DNA of 47,195 bases from Alcaligenaceae bacterium (GTDB taxonomy: Bacteria; Pseudomonadota; Gammaproteobacteria; Burkholderiales; Burkholderiaceae_B). This document shows, in pieces, positions 8,513-17,736 of this stretch. Numbering within the stretch: the first letter of the stretch is position 1; the number at the start of each line of letters is the position of its first letter. Under the pieces are notes generated by a model. That model saw nothing but the letters and a program-made list of their open reading frames with translations, was not told where the DNA came from and ran no database searches. The stretch lies in NCBI GenBank assembly GCA_947379755.1, contig CANCOC010000018.1:1-47195 (forward strand), given 5' to 3'. Position numbers and translations under genes: made by a program.

Positions 8513-9751
8513 ATGTCTGACTTCGCTCCCATCCAGATTGACCGCTTCTATCCCGAAAAACCAAGTTTGCGGATTGCCTTGGTGACGGAGACATATCCGC
8601 CTGATATCAATGGTGTTGCACATACGGTTTCAAAAATCGTCGATGGGCTGAGGGAGCGTGGCCATGATCTGATGCTGGTAAGGCCCAAGCATCATCTTGA
8701 TCCTTCACCTTGCGCAGATTCAAATTTTCGTGAATTCTTGGTCAGGGGCGCTCCGATTCCCATGTACAAGCAGTTGCGCATGGGTCTGCCCGCCCAGGGA
8801 GCGCTGCAAAAACTTTGGCTCAAGCAGCGTCCTGATCTTGTACACATCGCGACCGAGGGACCCCTCGGCTGGTCCGCTGCCCGGGCAGCCCGCAAACTCA
8901 AAATACCGACAAGTTCAGATTTTCGAACTAACTTTCATGCCTATAGTCAGTTTTATGGTTTTGGCTGGCTCAAGGGCGCAATCGTCGCCTACATGCGCAA
9001 GTTTCATAACGCGACGCATTGCACGATGGTTCCCACCCAAGGCTTGATGCTCGAACTATCCAGGATTGGTTTTGACAAACTGATGGTCGTGCCACGTGGT
9101 GTTGATACTGAACATTTTTCGCCACTCTATCGCTCTGAGTTGCTACGTCAATCGTGGGGGGCGGGCCCTGGTACACATGTGCTGTTATCTGTCGGTCGCC
9201 TGGCGGTAGAAAAGAATCTGGATGTTGTGATTCGCTGCTATCAGAGTTTGCGTGCACAGAATCTGCCCGTAGCACTCGTCATCGTAGGGGATGGACCACT
9301 GAGGCAGGCCCTGGAAAAGTCATGTCCGGATGCCATTTTCGTTGGTCAGAAAACGGGTCGGGAACTTGCCGAACATTATGCAAGCGCAGATCTGTTTATT
9401 TTTCCCAGTCTGACAGAGACATTCGGTAATGTCACGATCGAAGCGATGGCAAGTGGTCTGGCTGTCATCGCATATGATCATGCCGCAGCCGGTCAGTTGA
9501 TCAAGCACGGTCAAAATGGGATGCTGATTGCAGTCAAGCAGGAGCATGATTTGAGTGCTGCTGCTGCTCAGGTCATCCAGAATAAAGAGCTGGCCACAGA
9601 AATTCGAATTCAGGCCCGCCAGACAGCTGTCGATCACGACTGGAGTTCAGTCGTGAGCCGGACAGAAGGCATTTTCAGGTCACTCATTGGACAGCAGGCA
9701 GAAAACAAACTAAATGTTCACGTTCTGACCGCCCGAAGCGACACTGTATAA
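8513..9751 (+). CDS. GT4 glycosyltransferase, Agt/SqdX-like, probably glycolipid synthesis
   Basis: GT4-family glycosyltransferase of 412 residues in the GT-B fold. The N-terminal acceptor domain has the ETYPPDINGVAHTVSK motif and HIATEGPLGWSAARAA. The C-terminal nucleotide-sugar domain has LSVGRLAVEKNLD and the EX7E element in ETFGNVTIEAMASG. This pattern is shared by SqdX, mannosyl-/glucosyltransferases and the phosphate-starvation Agt diacylglycerol glycosyltransferases. A Pho-box-like repeat stands directly upstream. It is a paralogue of the GT4 at 20639 but is clearly diverged. It runs convergently into the PhnZ-like gene, overlapping by 42 bp. The donor sugar cannot be decided; diacylglycerol as acceptor is inferred from context. 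Confidence 0.75.
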   Translation: MSDFAPIQIDRFYPEKPSLRIALVTETYPPDINGVAHTVSKIVDGLRERGHDLMLVRPKHHLDPSPCADSNFREFLVRGAPIPMYKQLRMGLPAQGALQKLWLKQRPDLVHIATEGPLGWSAARAARKLKIPTSSDFRTNFHAYSQFYGFGWLKGAIVAYMRKFHNATHCTMVPTQGLMLELSRIGFDKLMVVPRGVDTEHFSPLYRSELLRQSWGAGPGTHVLLSVGRLAVEKNLDVVIRCYQSLRAQNLPVALVIVGDGPLRQALEKSCPDAIFVGQKTGRELAEHYASADLFIFPSLTETFGNVTIEAMASGLAVIAYDHAAAGQLIKHGQNGMLIAVKQEHDLSAAAAQVIQNKELATEIRIQARQTAVDHDWSSVVSRTEGIFRSLIGQQAENKLNVHVLTARSDTV

Positions 9752-10288
9752 GATTTCAATGAAGTGTTCGATGGGGGGCGTCCATGCACCAGGTGTCTTG
9801 GCGCAGTCATCGTAGCGTCTTAATCTGGCAGACTCTTGCGCAAAACGGCGGCTTTCAAACTCTTCTGCCTGTTCATCTGAATAAATACCTCCCTGTAGTT
9901 CCAGACTTTTCTTGGATGCGTCAGAGAGTGTTGACCAGTAACGCTTATCTACTGCACAAAGATAGCGTTTGGCATCAACATGCAGTTTGATGGGGTCAAG
10001 AACCGCATCTGGCAGCACAGTGCGCAAAAAAGGCAGTGCAATGTACTGATGCAGATCATCACCATTTGGGGCGGGTGTCAGTAATAGATCGGAACGCTTT
10101 CCTGCAGACAGCAAGTGACCGATATCGTGCAAAAAAGCGGCAGTGATTGTGTGCGCAGTCTCTTGGGCCTGTTCAGCGAGGTAGGCACATTGCAACGCAT
10201 GTTCGAGTTGGGATACAGCTTCGCCGCCGTACTGATTACTCCCCTGGGTGTGGAGGAGTTCAGTGATGTCATTTAATGTTAAAGCCAT
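9710..10288 (-). CDS. PhnZ-like HD-domain oxygenase of phosphonate operons
   Basis: HD-domain protein of 192 residues resembling PhnZ, the mixed-valent diiron oxygenase that cleaves 2-amino-1-hydroxyethylphosphonate to glycine and phosphate. By position, the residues known to bind iron or substrate in PhnZ have counterparts here: Y20, E23, H30, H54-D55, H80, H103, K107 and D161. Length equals that of PhnZ. It is the last gene of the phnC-phnD-phnE transcript, 11 bp after phnE. Its usual partner PhnY, a 2-oxoglutarate dioxygenase that makes the hydroxylated substrate, is not in the window. It may belong to the related Phn-HD group that travels with C-P lyase operons and whose substrates are less certain. 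Cytoplasmic. Confidence 0.8.
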   Translation of the reverse strand: MALTLNDITELLHTQGSNQYGGEAVSQLEHALQCAYLAEQAQETAHTITAAFLHDIGHLLSAGKRSDLLLTPAPNGDDLHQYIALPFLRTVLPDAVLDPIKLHVDAKRYLCAVDKRYWSTLSDASKKSLELQGGIYSDEQAEEFESRRFAQESARLRRYDDCAKTPGAWTPPIEHFIEILYSVASGGQNVNI

Positions 10289-10299
10289 GATTCAAAACC

Positions 10300-11094
10300 T
10301 TAGATAAGTGCTTTACGGATACGGGAAGAAATCAGATCAATTGCAGAAACAGTCAGGATAATGATCAGAATGACTGCTGCAGTCTGTGCATACTGAAAGC
10401 CACGCATGATGTCCCACAGCACCACACCGATACCGCCTGCTCCAACCATCCCGACGACTGTGGCTGAACGGACGTTGGACTCAAAGCGGTACAACATAAA
10501 AGAGACCCAGAGCGGGATGACCTGAGGGATCACGCCATAGACGATTTCGTGCAGGGCGCCAGCGCCAGTAGAACGAATGCCCTCAACAGGTTCGGGATGA
10601 ATCGCCTCGACCGCCTCAGAAAATAGTTTGGCCAGAATGCCCGTTGTATGCACCCAGAGTGCCAGCACTCCTGCAAAGGGTCCGAGACCCACGGCGACAA
10701 CAAACAGCATGGCAAAGACCATCTCATTGATTGCACGACAGGCATCCATAAACCTGCGCATGGGCTGGTTGATCCAGACAGGCGCGATATTGGATGAGGC
10801 TAGCAGCGAAAGCGGAATGGCTGTTACCACGGCCAGGGCTGTTCCCCACAGTGCGATTTGGACCGTGACCAGCATTTCATCAAGATAAATGCGCCAGTCA
10901 CGGAAATCAGGGGGGAAAAAATCTCGGGCATATTGCGCCATATTGCCCGAGTCACGTATCAAATCCAGCGGCCTGATTTCAGCGCCGTTCCAGGATGCGG
11001 CCAATAACAGGATCAGAATGATCCAGGTCAACTGCCTTCTCCAGTTGCGTTGTATAGCAGGTGAGAAGGGTGCGATGGTTTGAGCAGTTGACAT
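10300..11094 (-). CDS. phnE: Phosphonate ABC transporter permease PhnE
   Basis: Inner-membrane permease of the phosphonate importer PhnCDE. The 264-residue protein has about six hydrophobic segments and the PhnE-type EAA loop region ([20 protein letters not shown]). [18 protein letters not shown] near the C-terminus is also typical of PhnE. It follows phnD by 6 bp. Only one permease gene is present, as in E. coli once its phnE is repaired. The N-terminal 20 residues before the first helix are polar. Confidence 0.92.
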   Translation of the reverse strand: MSTAQTIAPFSPAIQRNWRRQLTWIILILLLAASWNGAEIRPLDLIRDSGNMAQYARDFFPPDFRDWRIYLDEMLVTVQIALWGTALAVVTAIPLSLLASSNIAPVWINQPMRRFMDACRAINEMVFAMLFVVAVGLGPFAGVLALWVHTTGILAKLFSEAVEAIHPEPVEGIRSTGAGALHEIVYGVIPQVIPLWVSFMLYRFESNVRSATVVGMVGAGGIGVVLWDIMRGFQYAQTAAVILIIILTVSAIDLISSRIRKALI

Positions 11095-11100
11095 CTTGGC

Positions 11101-12093
11101 TTAGTTCTTCAGAGCACTAAGTTTTTGATCGATTTCAGCAAGCTTGGCCTTTTTGTCAGCATCGCTGATGACCGTATCTGACTCAAGCTTGATCTTCTGG
11201 CTGAATAAGTCGAGTTCACGAATTGGAATCAGTTGCGCATTGCTCGACTCTTTGAAACCCTTCAGATTGCCCATGTTTTTCAAAACGGCTTGTTCTGCAG
11301 GATCGGTGGTTCCATAATTAGCAAAAAAAGCTTTGATTTTTGCTTTGGTGGCCTCAGGCAGATCTTTACGCATCACAATTGGATCCAGAGGGATCAGTGG
11401 CGAGGTCCAGATAATTTTAATTTCTTTAAATTTTTCGGGCGCATTCTTCGCGACGAGATCCAGATTCTCACTGTTATTGGTAGCGACATCGACTTGCTTG
11501 TTCGCAACGGCTAAGGCATTGGTCTCATGGTTTGCGCCACGGACAACTTTAAAAAATGTTTTTGGATCTATTTTGTTCTGTGCAAAGACATAGTAGCCAG
11601 GAACCAGAAAGCCTGATGTCGAATTCGGATCGCCATTGCCAAAGCTCAGATTCTTGCCTTGCTTGAGCATGTCGGCCAGTGAGTTCAGCGGACTCGCAAC
11701 GTTCACAATCAGATGCGATTTATAACCAAGTGAACCATCAGCGTTGACCTTCTGGGCAAACACCTCGCCATTGGAACGGTCGACGGCTTCCATAGCGGAC
11801 TTGTTACCAAACCAGGCCAGCTGAATTTTATTAAAGCGCATGGCTTCGATAATGCCTGCGTAGTCAGAGGCAAAAAAGGCTTTTACAGTCAGCCCAGTCT
11901 GTTTCTGCATGTCGTCCAGAACCGGTTGCCATTGCGATTTAAGGTTCTGCGATGACTCTGTTGAAATCAGACCAAAATTAATGTCTTCGGCTAATGCGCT
12001 CTGTACAGTCACCGAAAGTGACAAGGCAAGTGCGGCATGTGAAATAATTTTTTTAAGCATAGTAGTCATCAATTTAAAAAGGTTAATAATCAT
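11101..12093 (-). CDS. phnD: Phosphonate-binding periplasmic protein PhnD
   Basis: Periplasmic solute-binding protein that delivers phosphonates to PhnE. The ATG at 12093 overlaps the phnC stop (ATGA) and gives 330 residues. In-frame ATGs at 12069 and 12060 leave a cleaner signal peptide (basic start, then [16 protein letters not shown], cleavage before EDINFG), so the true start may be one of these. The mature part has the PhnD/TauT-like [18 protein letters not shown] opening and the [20 protein letters not shown] region. No lipobox is seen. Confidence 0.92.
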   Translation of the reverse strand: MIINLFKLMTTMLKKIISHAALALSLSVTVQSALAEDINFGLISTESSQNLKSQWQPVLDDMQKQTGLTVKAFFASDYAGIIEAMRFNKIQLAWFGNKSAMEAVDRSNGEVFAQKVNADGSLGYKSHLIVNVASPLNSLADMLKQGKNLSFGNGDPNSTSGFLVPGYYVFAQNKIDPKTFFKVVRGANHETNALAVANKQVDVATNNSENLDLVAKNAPEKFKEIKIIWTSPLIPLDPIVMRKDLPEATKAKIKAFFANYGTTDPAEQAVLKNMGNLKGFKESSNAQLIPIRELDLFSQKIKLESDTVISDADKKAKLAEIDQKLSALKN

Positions 12094-12950
12094 GCAACCT
12101 GAACGAGGTGCGGCACTTTTCTTTCATGTACAACTGAGTGTGATCGTGATGGGGCAGATATGAATGAGGTCGGTGTCAGTAGTTCCTCGACATGAACTCC
12201 ATACAGTTCTCGTAGCAATGTGGGATTCAGGCTCGATGACAATCCATCAAATACAACCTGTCCCTGATGCAAGGCAATGACACGTGGGCAATACCGTATG
12301 GCGATGTCAACCTGATGCAGTGAAACGATGATGGTGGTGCGATCTTCACGGTTGATTTTTGCCAGAATATCCATAACATTGCGTGAAGACTCTGGATCAA
12401 GCGACGCAATTGGTTCATCTGCAAGAATCAGATCTGCGCCTTGAACCAGCGTGCGTGCAATGGCTGCCCGCTGCTGCTGTCCACCGGAGAGCGTTGAAGC
12501 GCGTTGAGCATGGCAGTCGGCAATCCCGACACGCGCCAGCGCCTCGTAGGCTGTTGCGCGTTCGCTGGAATTAAAACGGCCGAGCAATCCCCTCCAGAGC
12601 GCCACACGATGCAGGAGTCCCACCAGCACATTGGTCAGCACAGGAAGGCGATCAACCAGGTTGAATTGCTGGAAAATGAATCCGACACGCGTACGAATAT
12701 CACGAATGTCTTTTGATACATTGCCATGCTGTTGTGCACAGCGACCATTTATCATGATCAGCGAACCAGGCTGTTTGTCTGCTTCGACCAGTCCAGCAAT
12801 ATGGCGCAGCAGTGTTGATTTCCCCGATCCCGAGGCACCAATCAATGCAATCATCTCGCCGTGCTTAACCGAGATATTGATATTGTTGAGTGCTTGCTTG
12901 CCCGGACTGAAATGCTTGTTTAGTTGTTCGATTAAGAGCGCGGTGCCCAT
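12090..12950 (-). CDS. phnC: Phosphonate ABC transporter ATPase PhnC
   Basis: Cytoplasmic ATPase of the phosphonate importer, 286 residues. It shows Walker [10 protein letters not shown], signature LSGGQQQR, Walker [14 protein letters not shown] and the switch histidine VSLHQVD. I prefer the ATG at 12950 because a GAGG ribosome site lies 6-7 bp upstream; a GTG at 12962 is the alternative. It is separated from phnM by about 90 bp that hold a strong three-unit Pho-box-like repeat, so phnC-phnD-phnE-phnZ-like probably has its own promoter in addition to any read-through from phnG-phnM. Confidence 0.93.
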   Translation of the reverse strand: MGTALLIEQLNKHFSPGKQALNNINISVKHGEMIALIGASGSGKSTLLRHIAGLVEADKQPGSLIMINGRCAQQHGNVSKDIRDIRTRVGFIFQQFNLVDRLPVLTNVLVGLLHRVALWRGLLGRFNSSERATAYEALARVGIADCHAQRASTLSGGQQQRAAIARTLVQGADLILADEPIASLDPESSRNVMDILAKINREDRTTIIVSLHQVDIAIRYCPRVIALHQGQVVFDGLSSSLNPTLLRELYGVHVEELLTPTSFISAPSRSHSVVHERKVPHLVQVA

Positions 12951-12995
12951 GGCGAACCTCACAGAATGAGTAAGCCCACAGTATGCAGATCAGTT

Positions 12996-13024
12996 GTGAC
13001 GCGGCGTTGACAGAACCAAGACAG
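12996..13024 (-). promoter_or_regulatory. Pho box (three units) upstream of phnC
   Basis: On the minus strand the heptamers CTGTCTT (13024-13018), CTGTCAA (13013-13007) and GCGTCAC (13002-12996) repeat with an exact 11-bp period. Two are 6/7 matches to the PhoB half-site. CATACT at 12985-12980, ten bases after the last unit, is a reasonable -10, giving a leader of about 20 bases before phnC. Strong candidate PhoB promoter. Confidence 0.75.
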
Positions 13025-13041
13025 TTTTATTTCAGAAAGCG

Positions 13042-14196
13042 TCAAATGATTTGTTGCCCTTCGCGCCATACGGACCTGACTATTGCATGCGATGCCTGAT
13101 CACCGAGTTGGACCATGCGTACCCGCACCAAGTCTGCGCGATAGCCCGTTTGAATCATGCCCCTGTCCATCAATCCTATTGCCTGCGCTGGCTTGCAGGT
13201 GACAAGTGCCACCGCCTGTGGAAGTGAGAGGATGTCATCCTGAACGAGCCGATTGACGGCACTGAGCAGACTGCCGGGGACATAGTCAGACGAAATAATA
13301 TCCAGTAGTCCCGCGCGACCGAGTTCTGCCGCTGCAATATTGCCTGAATGTGAGCCGCCTCTGACAACATTGGGCCCTCCCATGACATTGAGCAGACCAT
13401 TGGTGTGCGCGGCTTTGGCCGCCGCCATTGTGGTCGGGAACTCAGAAATGCAGGCGCCTTCAGAATGTGCCTGCTGAACGTGGGCAATTGTTGTGTCGTC
13501 ATGACTGGCAAGATGGATACCATTTGCACGGCAAAACGCTACAAAATATTTTCGGTTTGGTTCACTGTATTGTTCTTGTAAGTTTGCAGCATTCTGTACT
13601 TTGTCTTCAAACTTCTCATGGCTCCAGCCTTTTTTGCCTGTGAAATATATACGGGCCTGATTGATGTCTTCCCACTGTCTCTGTCCTGGGGTATGGTCCA
13701 TCAGTGATATCAGTTTAAGTCTGTGGTGGTTAATAAATGGTTCGAACAGTTCAACTGTATTTGGGGCAGGTAATTCGCAGCGTACATGGAGATAGTGATC
13801 CGCTTTGAGTAATTGCTGATCAGAGCATACGGTCAGGGCCGACAGCACCTTTGTCCATGTACTGCCACGTACGCTGTCCGTGTCGGCCTCGCCCACGCCT
13901 AAAGCATCAAAAACAGTTGTAATGCCCGCGGCTGCAATTTCAGCATCGTGGGCAATCAAGGCTGGAATTTCTGCCCACTGTACTTTTGGTCGCGGCATCA
14001 AGTGGCGTTCAAAATTATCAGTATGAATTTCAACCATGCCTGGCATTAAATAATCACCCTCGACATCGATGGCATTTGAGACACTGGAGTTGCCGGCATG
14101 AATCGAGCTGATCCGTCCATCTACAACAGATACTGTGCCGAGAATGATCTCGTCATTTAAGATGATTCTGGCATTTTTATAGACAAGCTGATTCAT
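13042..14196 (-). CDS. phnM: PhnM, ribose 1-methylphosphonate 5-triphosphate diphosphatase
   Basis: Amidohydrolase-fold enzyme of the C-P lyase pathway. It removes pyrophosphate from the 5-triphosphate made by PhnI-G-H-L, giving the substrate of PhnJ. The 384 residues show the expected metal region GMVEIHTDNFERHLMPRP, the ASHDDTT segment and GGPNVVRGGSHSGN. Its ATG overlaps the phnL stop by 4 bp. It is the last gene of the phnG-phnM run. phnN, which often follows phnM, is absent; the next gene is phnC after a Pho-box-like repeat. Confidence 0.95.
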   Translation of the reverse strand: MNQLVYKNARIILNDEIILGTVSVVDGRISSIHAGNSSVSNAIDVEGDYLMPGMVEIHTDNFERHLMPRPKVQWAEIPALIAHDAEIAAAGITTVFDALGVGEADTDSVRGSTWTKVLSALTVCSDQQLLKADHYLHVRCELPAPNTVELFEPFINHHRLKLISLMDHTPGQRQWEDINQARIYFTGKKGWSHEKFEDKVQNAANLQEQYSEPNRKYFVAFCRANGIHLASHDDTTIAHVQQAHSEGACISEFPTTMAAAKAAHTNGLLNVMGGPNVVRGGSHSGNIAAAELGRAGLLDIISSDYVPGSLLSAVNRLVQDDILSLPQAVALVTCKPAQAIGLMDRGMIQTGYRADLVRVRMVQLGDQASHAIVRSVWREGQQII

Positions 14197-14909
14197 ACGG
14201 ATTTCCTGAATGTGCTGACATCGATCCTGCGGGTTGCGACACTGTCACCTACATGCTGATCGTGAAAAATGCCAATCGCTGCGGCACCCGCATGTACGGC
14301 TTCCTGAATCATCTCGATGACTGTTTCAGTGTTGGCAGGATCGAGCGAAGCAGTGGGTTCGTCCAGCAGTAAAAGGGTCCTGGGTTTGATCATGCTGCGT
14401 GCGATATTGATGCGTTGCTGTTCGCCGCCCGAAAAAGTCGCGGGAGGCAGGCTCCACAGCCTTTCTGGGATCCTGAGTCGCGTGAGCCAGTATCCGGCTT
14501 GTTCGCGTGCATGGGCCAGGGCGTGCGCATTGCTTGCCTGATGATGCAAGAGCGGCTCAGCAACAACATCCAGAGCGCTCACACGCGGAATGACCCTCAG
14601 AAACTGACTCACATACCCGATCGAAGTGTGTCTCAGATGGATCAATTCACGCGATGATGCCTGTGTCAGATCGATCTGCGCCAGGTGAGGCCGGCGAAAG
14701 TAAATGTTTCCTTCTGTTGCACGGTAGTTGGCATAGATGAGCTTCAACAAGGTGCTTTTTCCCATGCCGGACGGACCGTCCAGCACGACGCACTCACCCG
14801 CATTGACGACGAAGTTGACGTCGTTCAACACCGGTAGTTCGACGCCATTCTGATTGTGTAAAACAAATCGTTTAGTAATCCCGCGCAATTCAAGTAGAGG
14901 CTGATTCAT
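14193..14909 (-). CDS. phnL: PhnL, C-P lyase complex ABC-type subunit
   Basis: ABC-ATPase-like protein of 238 residues that takes part in forming ribose 1-phosphonate 5-triphosphate with PhnI, PhnG and PhnH. Walker A is GPSGMGKST, the signature is FSGGEQQR and Walker B is LLLLDEPTASLDP. It is soluble and has no transporter partner; this is normal for PhnL. It overlaps phnK and phnM by 4 bp at each end. Confidence 0.95.
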   Translation of the reverse strand: MNQPLLELRGITKRFVLHNQNGVELPVLNDVNFVVNAGECVVLDGPSGMGKSTLLKLIYANYRATEGNIYFRRPHLAQIDLTQASSRELIHLRHTSIGYVSQFLRVIPRVSALDVVAEPLLHHQASNAHALAHAREQAGYWLTRLRIPERLWSLPPATFSGGEQQRINIARSMIKPRTLLLLDEPTASLDPANTETVIEMIQEAVHAGAAAIGIFHDQHVGDSVATRRIDVSTFRKSV

Positions 14910-15691
14910 GCTTGCAAGACCGAGGAGACCAGCAGTTGAGTGTATGGATGCTGTGGATCATCAAGCACTTGATCGGTCAGGCCCTCTTCTACAATATGGC
15001 CGTTTTGCATCACAATCATCCTGTGTGCGATCAGCCGCGCAACGGCAAGATCATGCGTTACGATCAGCGCGGCGAGATCCATTGTTTGTGTCAGTTGGCG
15101 AAGCAGATCCAGCAGCTTTGCCTGCACAGACACGTCAAGTCCCGATGTGGGCTCATCCATGAATATCAGTCTGGGCTGGGTCACAAGATTTCTGGCGATT
15201 TGCAGTCGCTGTCTCATTCCACCCGAAAAGTTTTGCGGCGTATCATCAATGCGTGAAGGGTCAATTTCGACGCGTACCAACCAGTCCGATGCGATTGCCC
15301 TGAGCCGGCCATAGTTTCTTTCACCCAGTGCCATCAGGCGCTCGCCGACATTTGCACCTGCAGAAACATCCATGCGCAGTCCATCTGCCGCATGTTGATG
15401 TACAAATCCCCAGTCTGTCCGAGCGAGAAGCCTTTGCTGGGCAACGCTCAGTGAGTAGATATCAATCATCTCGGCTTGACGCGACTGGAATTTAACCGAG
15501 CCGGAATCTGGTAGCTGTCTGGCGGCAATCGCATTCAAAAGCGTTGTTTTGCCGGATCCGGACTCACCTACGATGGCGAGCACTTCTCCTGGCCATAACT
15601 CAAAATTTGCCTGGTGCAGTGCGACGCGCTGACCATAGCGTTTGGATATATCGTTGACTTGCAGCAGTGGCTGTAGGATTGTCGAGTTCAT
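14906..15691 (-). CDS. phnK: PhnK, C-P lyase complex ABC-type subunit
   Basis: ABC-ATPase-like subunit that binds the PhnGHIJ core near PhnJ. I chose the ATG at 15691, which overlaps the phnJ stop (ATGA) and gives 261 residues beginning MNSTILQPLLQVNDISKRYG; the longer open frame upstream is phnJ sequence read in another frame. Walker A GESGSGKTT, signature FSGGMRQR, Walker B LIFMDEPTSGLDV and switch VTHDLAV are present. The next gene, phnL, overlaps by 4 bp. Confidence 0.95.
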   Translation of the reverse strand: MNSTILQPLLQVNDISKRYGQRVALHQANFELWPGEVLAIVGESGSGKTTLLNAIAARQLPDSGSVKFQSRQAEMIDIYSLSVAQQRLLARTDWGFVHQHAADGLRMDVSAGANVGERLMALGERNYGRLRAIASDWLVRVEIDPSRIDDTPQNFSGGMRQRLQIARNLVTQPRLIFMDEPTSGLDVSVQAKLLDLLRQLTQTMDLAALIVTHDLAVARLIAHRMIVMQNGHIVEEGLTDQVLDDPQHPYTQLLVSSVLQA

Positions 15692-16602
15692 GCTTGGACC
15701 ACACCATTGATCTGTGTATTCTGATCCTGACGTGTCTGACAGTAGTCCGAGTCCGAGCACACATGAATGCGGGTCCCCTGATTATCTGTAATGACCTCGT
15801 CCAGAAAGCTGTCAGTCGCCTGGCAGAGTTCACAGGCAGCCTCCCATTTTTGAATTTCAAAGGGGTGGTCTTCAAAACCAAGGCTGTGAACTGAAGTAAA
15901 GGGTGGGACGGCATATATCCTTTTTTCCCTTCCGGCTCCAAAGAGCTGCAAGGCTGGATTCATATGCATTTTAGGATTGTCGAATTTTGGAATGGGTGAG
16001 GGTGACATGATGTATCGCTGATTGACCAGTACCGGGTAGTCATAGGTCGTGGCGATATGGCCGTACCGTGCAATATCCTCATACAGTTTGACGTGCATGA
16101 TGCCGTATTCGGCAAGCCCGTGCAGTGTGCGTGTTTCACTTTCGCGCGGCTCAAGCCATTGCATCGGTTCGGGCACAGGAACCTGATAAATCAGGATCTG
16201 ATCCGCTGACAGGGGATGCTCAGGTATCCTGTGCCGAGTCTGGATCAGTGTGGCCTCATGCGTACGGGTCGTGATGGCAACGTTCGTGGTGCGTTGAAAG
16301 AATCGTCGAATATTGACAGCATTGACTGTGTCATCAGATCCCTGATCGATGACTTTGAGTACATCATCGGGACCAATCACTGAGGCGGTCACCTGAATGC
16401 CCCCGGTCCCCCATCCATAGGGCAAGGGCATTTCTCTGGAGCCAAAAGGTACTTGATAACCCGGGATTGCTACTGCCTTGAGAATGGCGCGACGGATCAT
16501 GCGTTTTGTCCGTTCATCCAGATAGGCAAAGTTAAAGTTTTCACCAACGAAACTGTCTTCACCTGATTCATGCGATGGCTGGGAGGAGGTTTGGTCTGTC
16601 AT
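15688..16602 (-). CDS. phnJ: PhnJ, radical-SAM C-P lyase
   Basis: Catalytic subunit that breaks the carbon-phosphorus bond of ribose 1-methylphosphonate 5-phosphate by radical chemistry. The cysteine pattern CELC, 21 residues, C, 5 residues, C matches the E. coli PhnJ Fe-S ligands (C-x2-C-x21-C-x5-C). PYGWGTGGIQ holds the glycine region proposed to carry the protein radical. I start it at ATG 16602, just after the phnI stop; open frame continues upstream inside phnI but does not look like PhnJ. That gives 304 residues against 281 in E. coli, the excess being a polar N-terminus. Confidence 0.96.
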   Translation of the reverse strand: MTDQTSSQPSHESGEDSFVGENFNFAYLDERTKRMIRRAILKAVAIPGYQVPFGSREMPLPYGWGTGGIQVTASVIGPDDVLKVIDQGSDDTVNAVNIRRFFQRTTNVAITTRTHEATLIQTRHRIPEHPLSADQILIYQVPVPEPMQWLEPRESETRTLHGLAEYGIMHVKLYEDIARYGHIATTYDYPVLVNQRYIMSPSPIPKFDNPKMHMNPALQLFGAGREKRIYAVPPFTSVHSLGFEDHPFEIQKWEAACELCQATDSFLDEVITDNQGTRIHVCSDSDYCQTRQDQNTQINGVVQA

Positions 16603-16603
16603 C

Positions 16604-17734
16604 TTATTCACTCTCAGGCTTTGCGTGATTGTCAGATTCAGCGTGTGCGCGCATTTTTCTGACGAGTTCGAGTTCGGACTGGAAGTCAACGTAATGTGGC
16701 AATTTCAAATGCTGAACAAAACCAGAAGCTTCAAGGCTATCGCTGTGGGACAGGACAAACTCAGGCATTTGGGCAGGAGCCTCAATAGGTTCGCCTAATT
16801 CCGCTGCCCGAAGTGAGCGATCCACCAGACTCATGGCCATCGCTTTGCGTTCGCTATGACCAAACGCAATCCCGTAACCACGCGTGAATTGGGGAGGTTC
16901 AGTCTTGCTTCCTGCAAACTGATTGACCATTTCGCACTCTGTCATTTCGATATCCCCGATCGATATGACAAAACCGAGTTCTTCAGGCGCCAGTTCAAGC
17001 GCAACGGTGCCCATGCGTATTTCTCCAACGAAGGGGTGACTATGTGAGTACCCTCTCTGTGTTGAATATGCCATTGCCAGCAAGAACCCCTCGTCTCCCC
17101 GTGCCAGATTTTGCAGGCGTGTGGCACGATCAGCGGGGAATCGTAGTGGCTGTCGGGTTAAATCTTTAGGAGTGGGGTCAGCCGTTGGGATCTCCTCCCT
17201 TTCAATCAGATTTTCCAGATTGAGCAAATCAATTACCTTGCAGTTTTTCTCTTTCTGCTCCCCGTTGCTCTGTTGACAATTTGATAGTGGCGATTGCAAA
17301 TCCGCATGCAATGGTTGCTCACCAGCATTGACCAGAAGAGTGAAATCCAGAAGTCTTTGGGTATAGTCGTACGTGGGGCCAAGCACCTGTCCGCCCGGCA
17401 TATCTTTAAAAGTCGCTGAAATCCTTCGGTCTAGCTGCATATCTGCAGTGTGGATCGGCCGGGTAGAACCCAATCGGGGTAGTGTCGCCCGATAGGCGCG
17501 CAACAGAAAAATTGCTTCAATGAGATCGCCACTGGATTGTTTGATTGCTAGTGCAGCCAGTTCCCTGTCATAGACTGAACCCTCTGTCATGACACGGTCA
17601 ACTGCAAGTTTCATTTGCTGAGTGATCTGCGCGATGGAAAGCTCGGGTGTATCCGGATTGCCGCGACGCTGTGTTTCAAGCAGACGGTAACTATTGAGGA
17701 TGGCGTGTTCACCACCTTTGACGGCAACATACAT
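16604..17734 (-). CDS. phnI: PhnI, C-P lyase core subunit
   Basis: Core subunit of the C-P lyase complex; with PhnG, H and L it couples phosphonate to ATP, displacing adenine. The 376 residues begin with the PhnI-like MYVAVKGGEHAILNSYRLLE and contain RLQNLARGDEGFLLAMAYST. A short Gln/Lys-rich insert around residues 150-165 makes it slightly longer than E. coli PhnI (354 aa). It follows phnH by 2 bp and its stop lies just before the phnJ ATG. Confidence 0.96.
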   Translation of the reverse strand: MYVAVKGGEHAILNSYRLLETQRRGNPDTPELSIAQITQQMKLAVDRVMTEGSVYDRELAALAIKQSSGDLIEAIFLLRAYRATLPRLGSTRPIHTADMQLDRRISATFKDMPGGQVLGPTYDYTQRLLDFTLLVNAGEQPLHADLQSPLSNCQQSNGEQKEKNCKVIDLLNLENLIEREEIPTADPTPKDLTRQPLRFPADRATRLQNLARGDEGFLLAMAYSTQRGYSHSHPFVGEIRMGTVALELAPEELGFVISIGDIEMTECEMVNQFAGSKTEPPQFTRGYGIAFGHSERKAMAMSLVDRSLRAAELGEPIEAPAQMPEFVLSHSDSLEASGFVQHLKLPHYVDFQSELELVRKMRAHAESDNHAKPESE

Positions 17735-17736
17735 AA

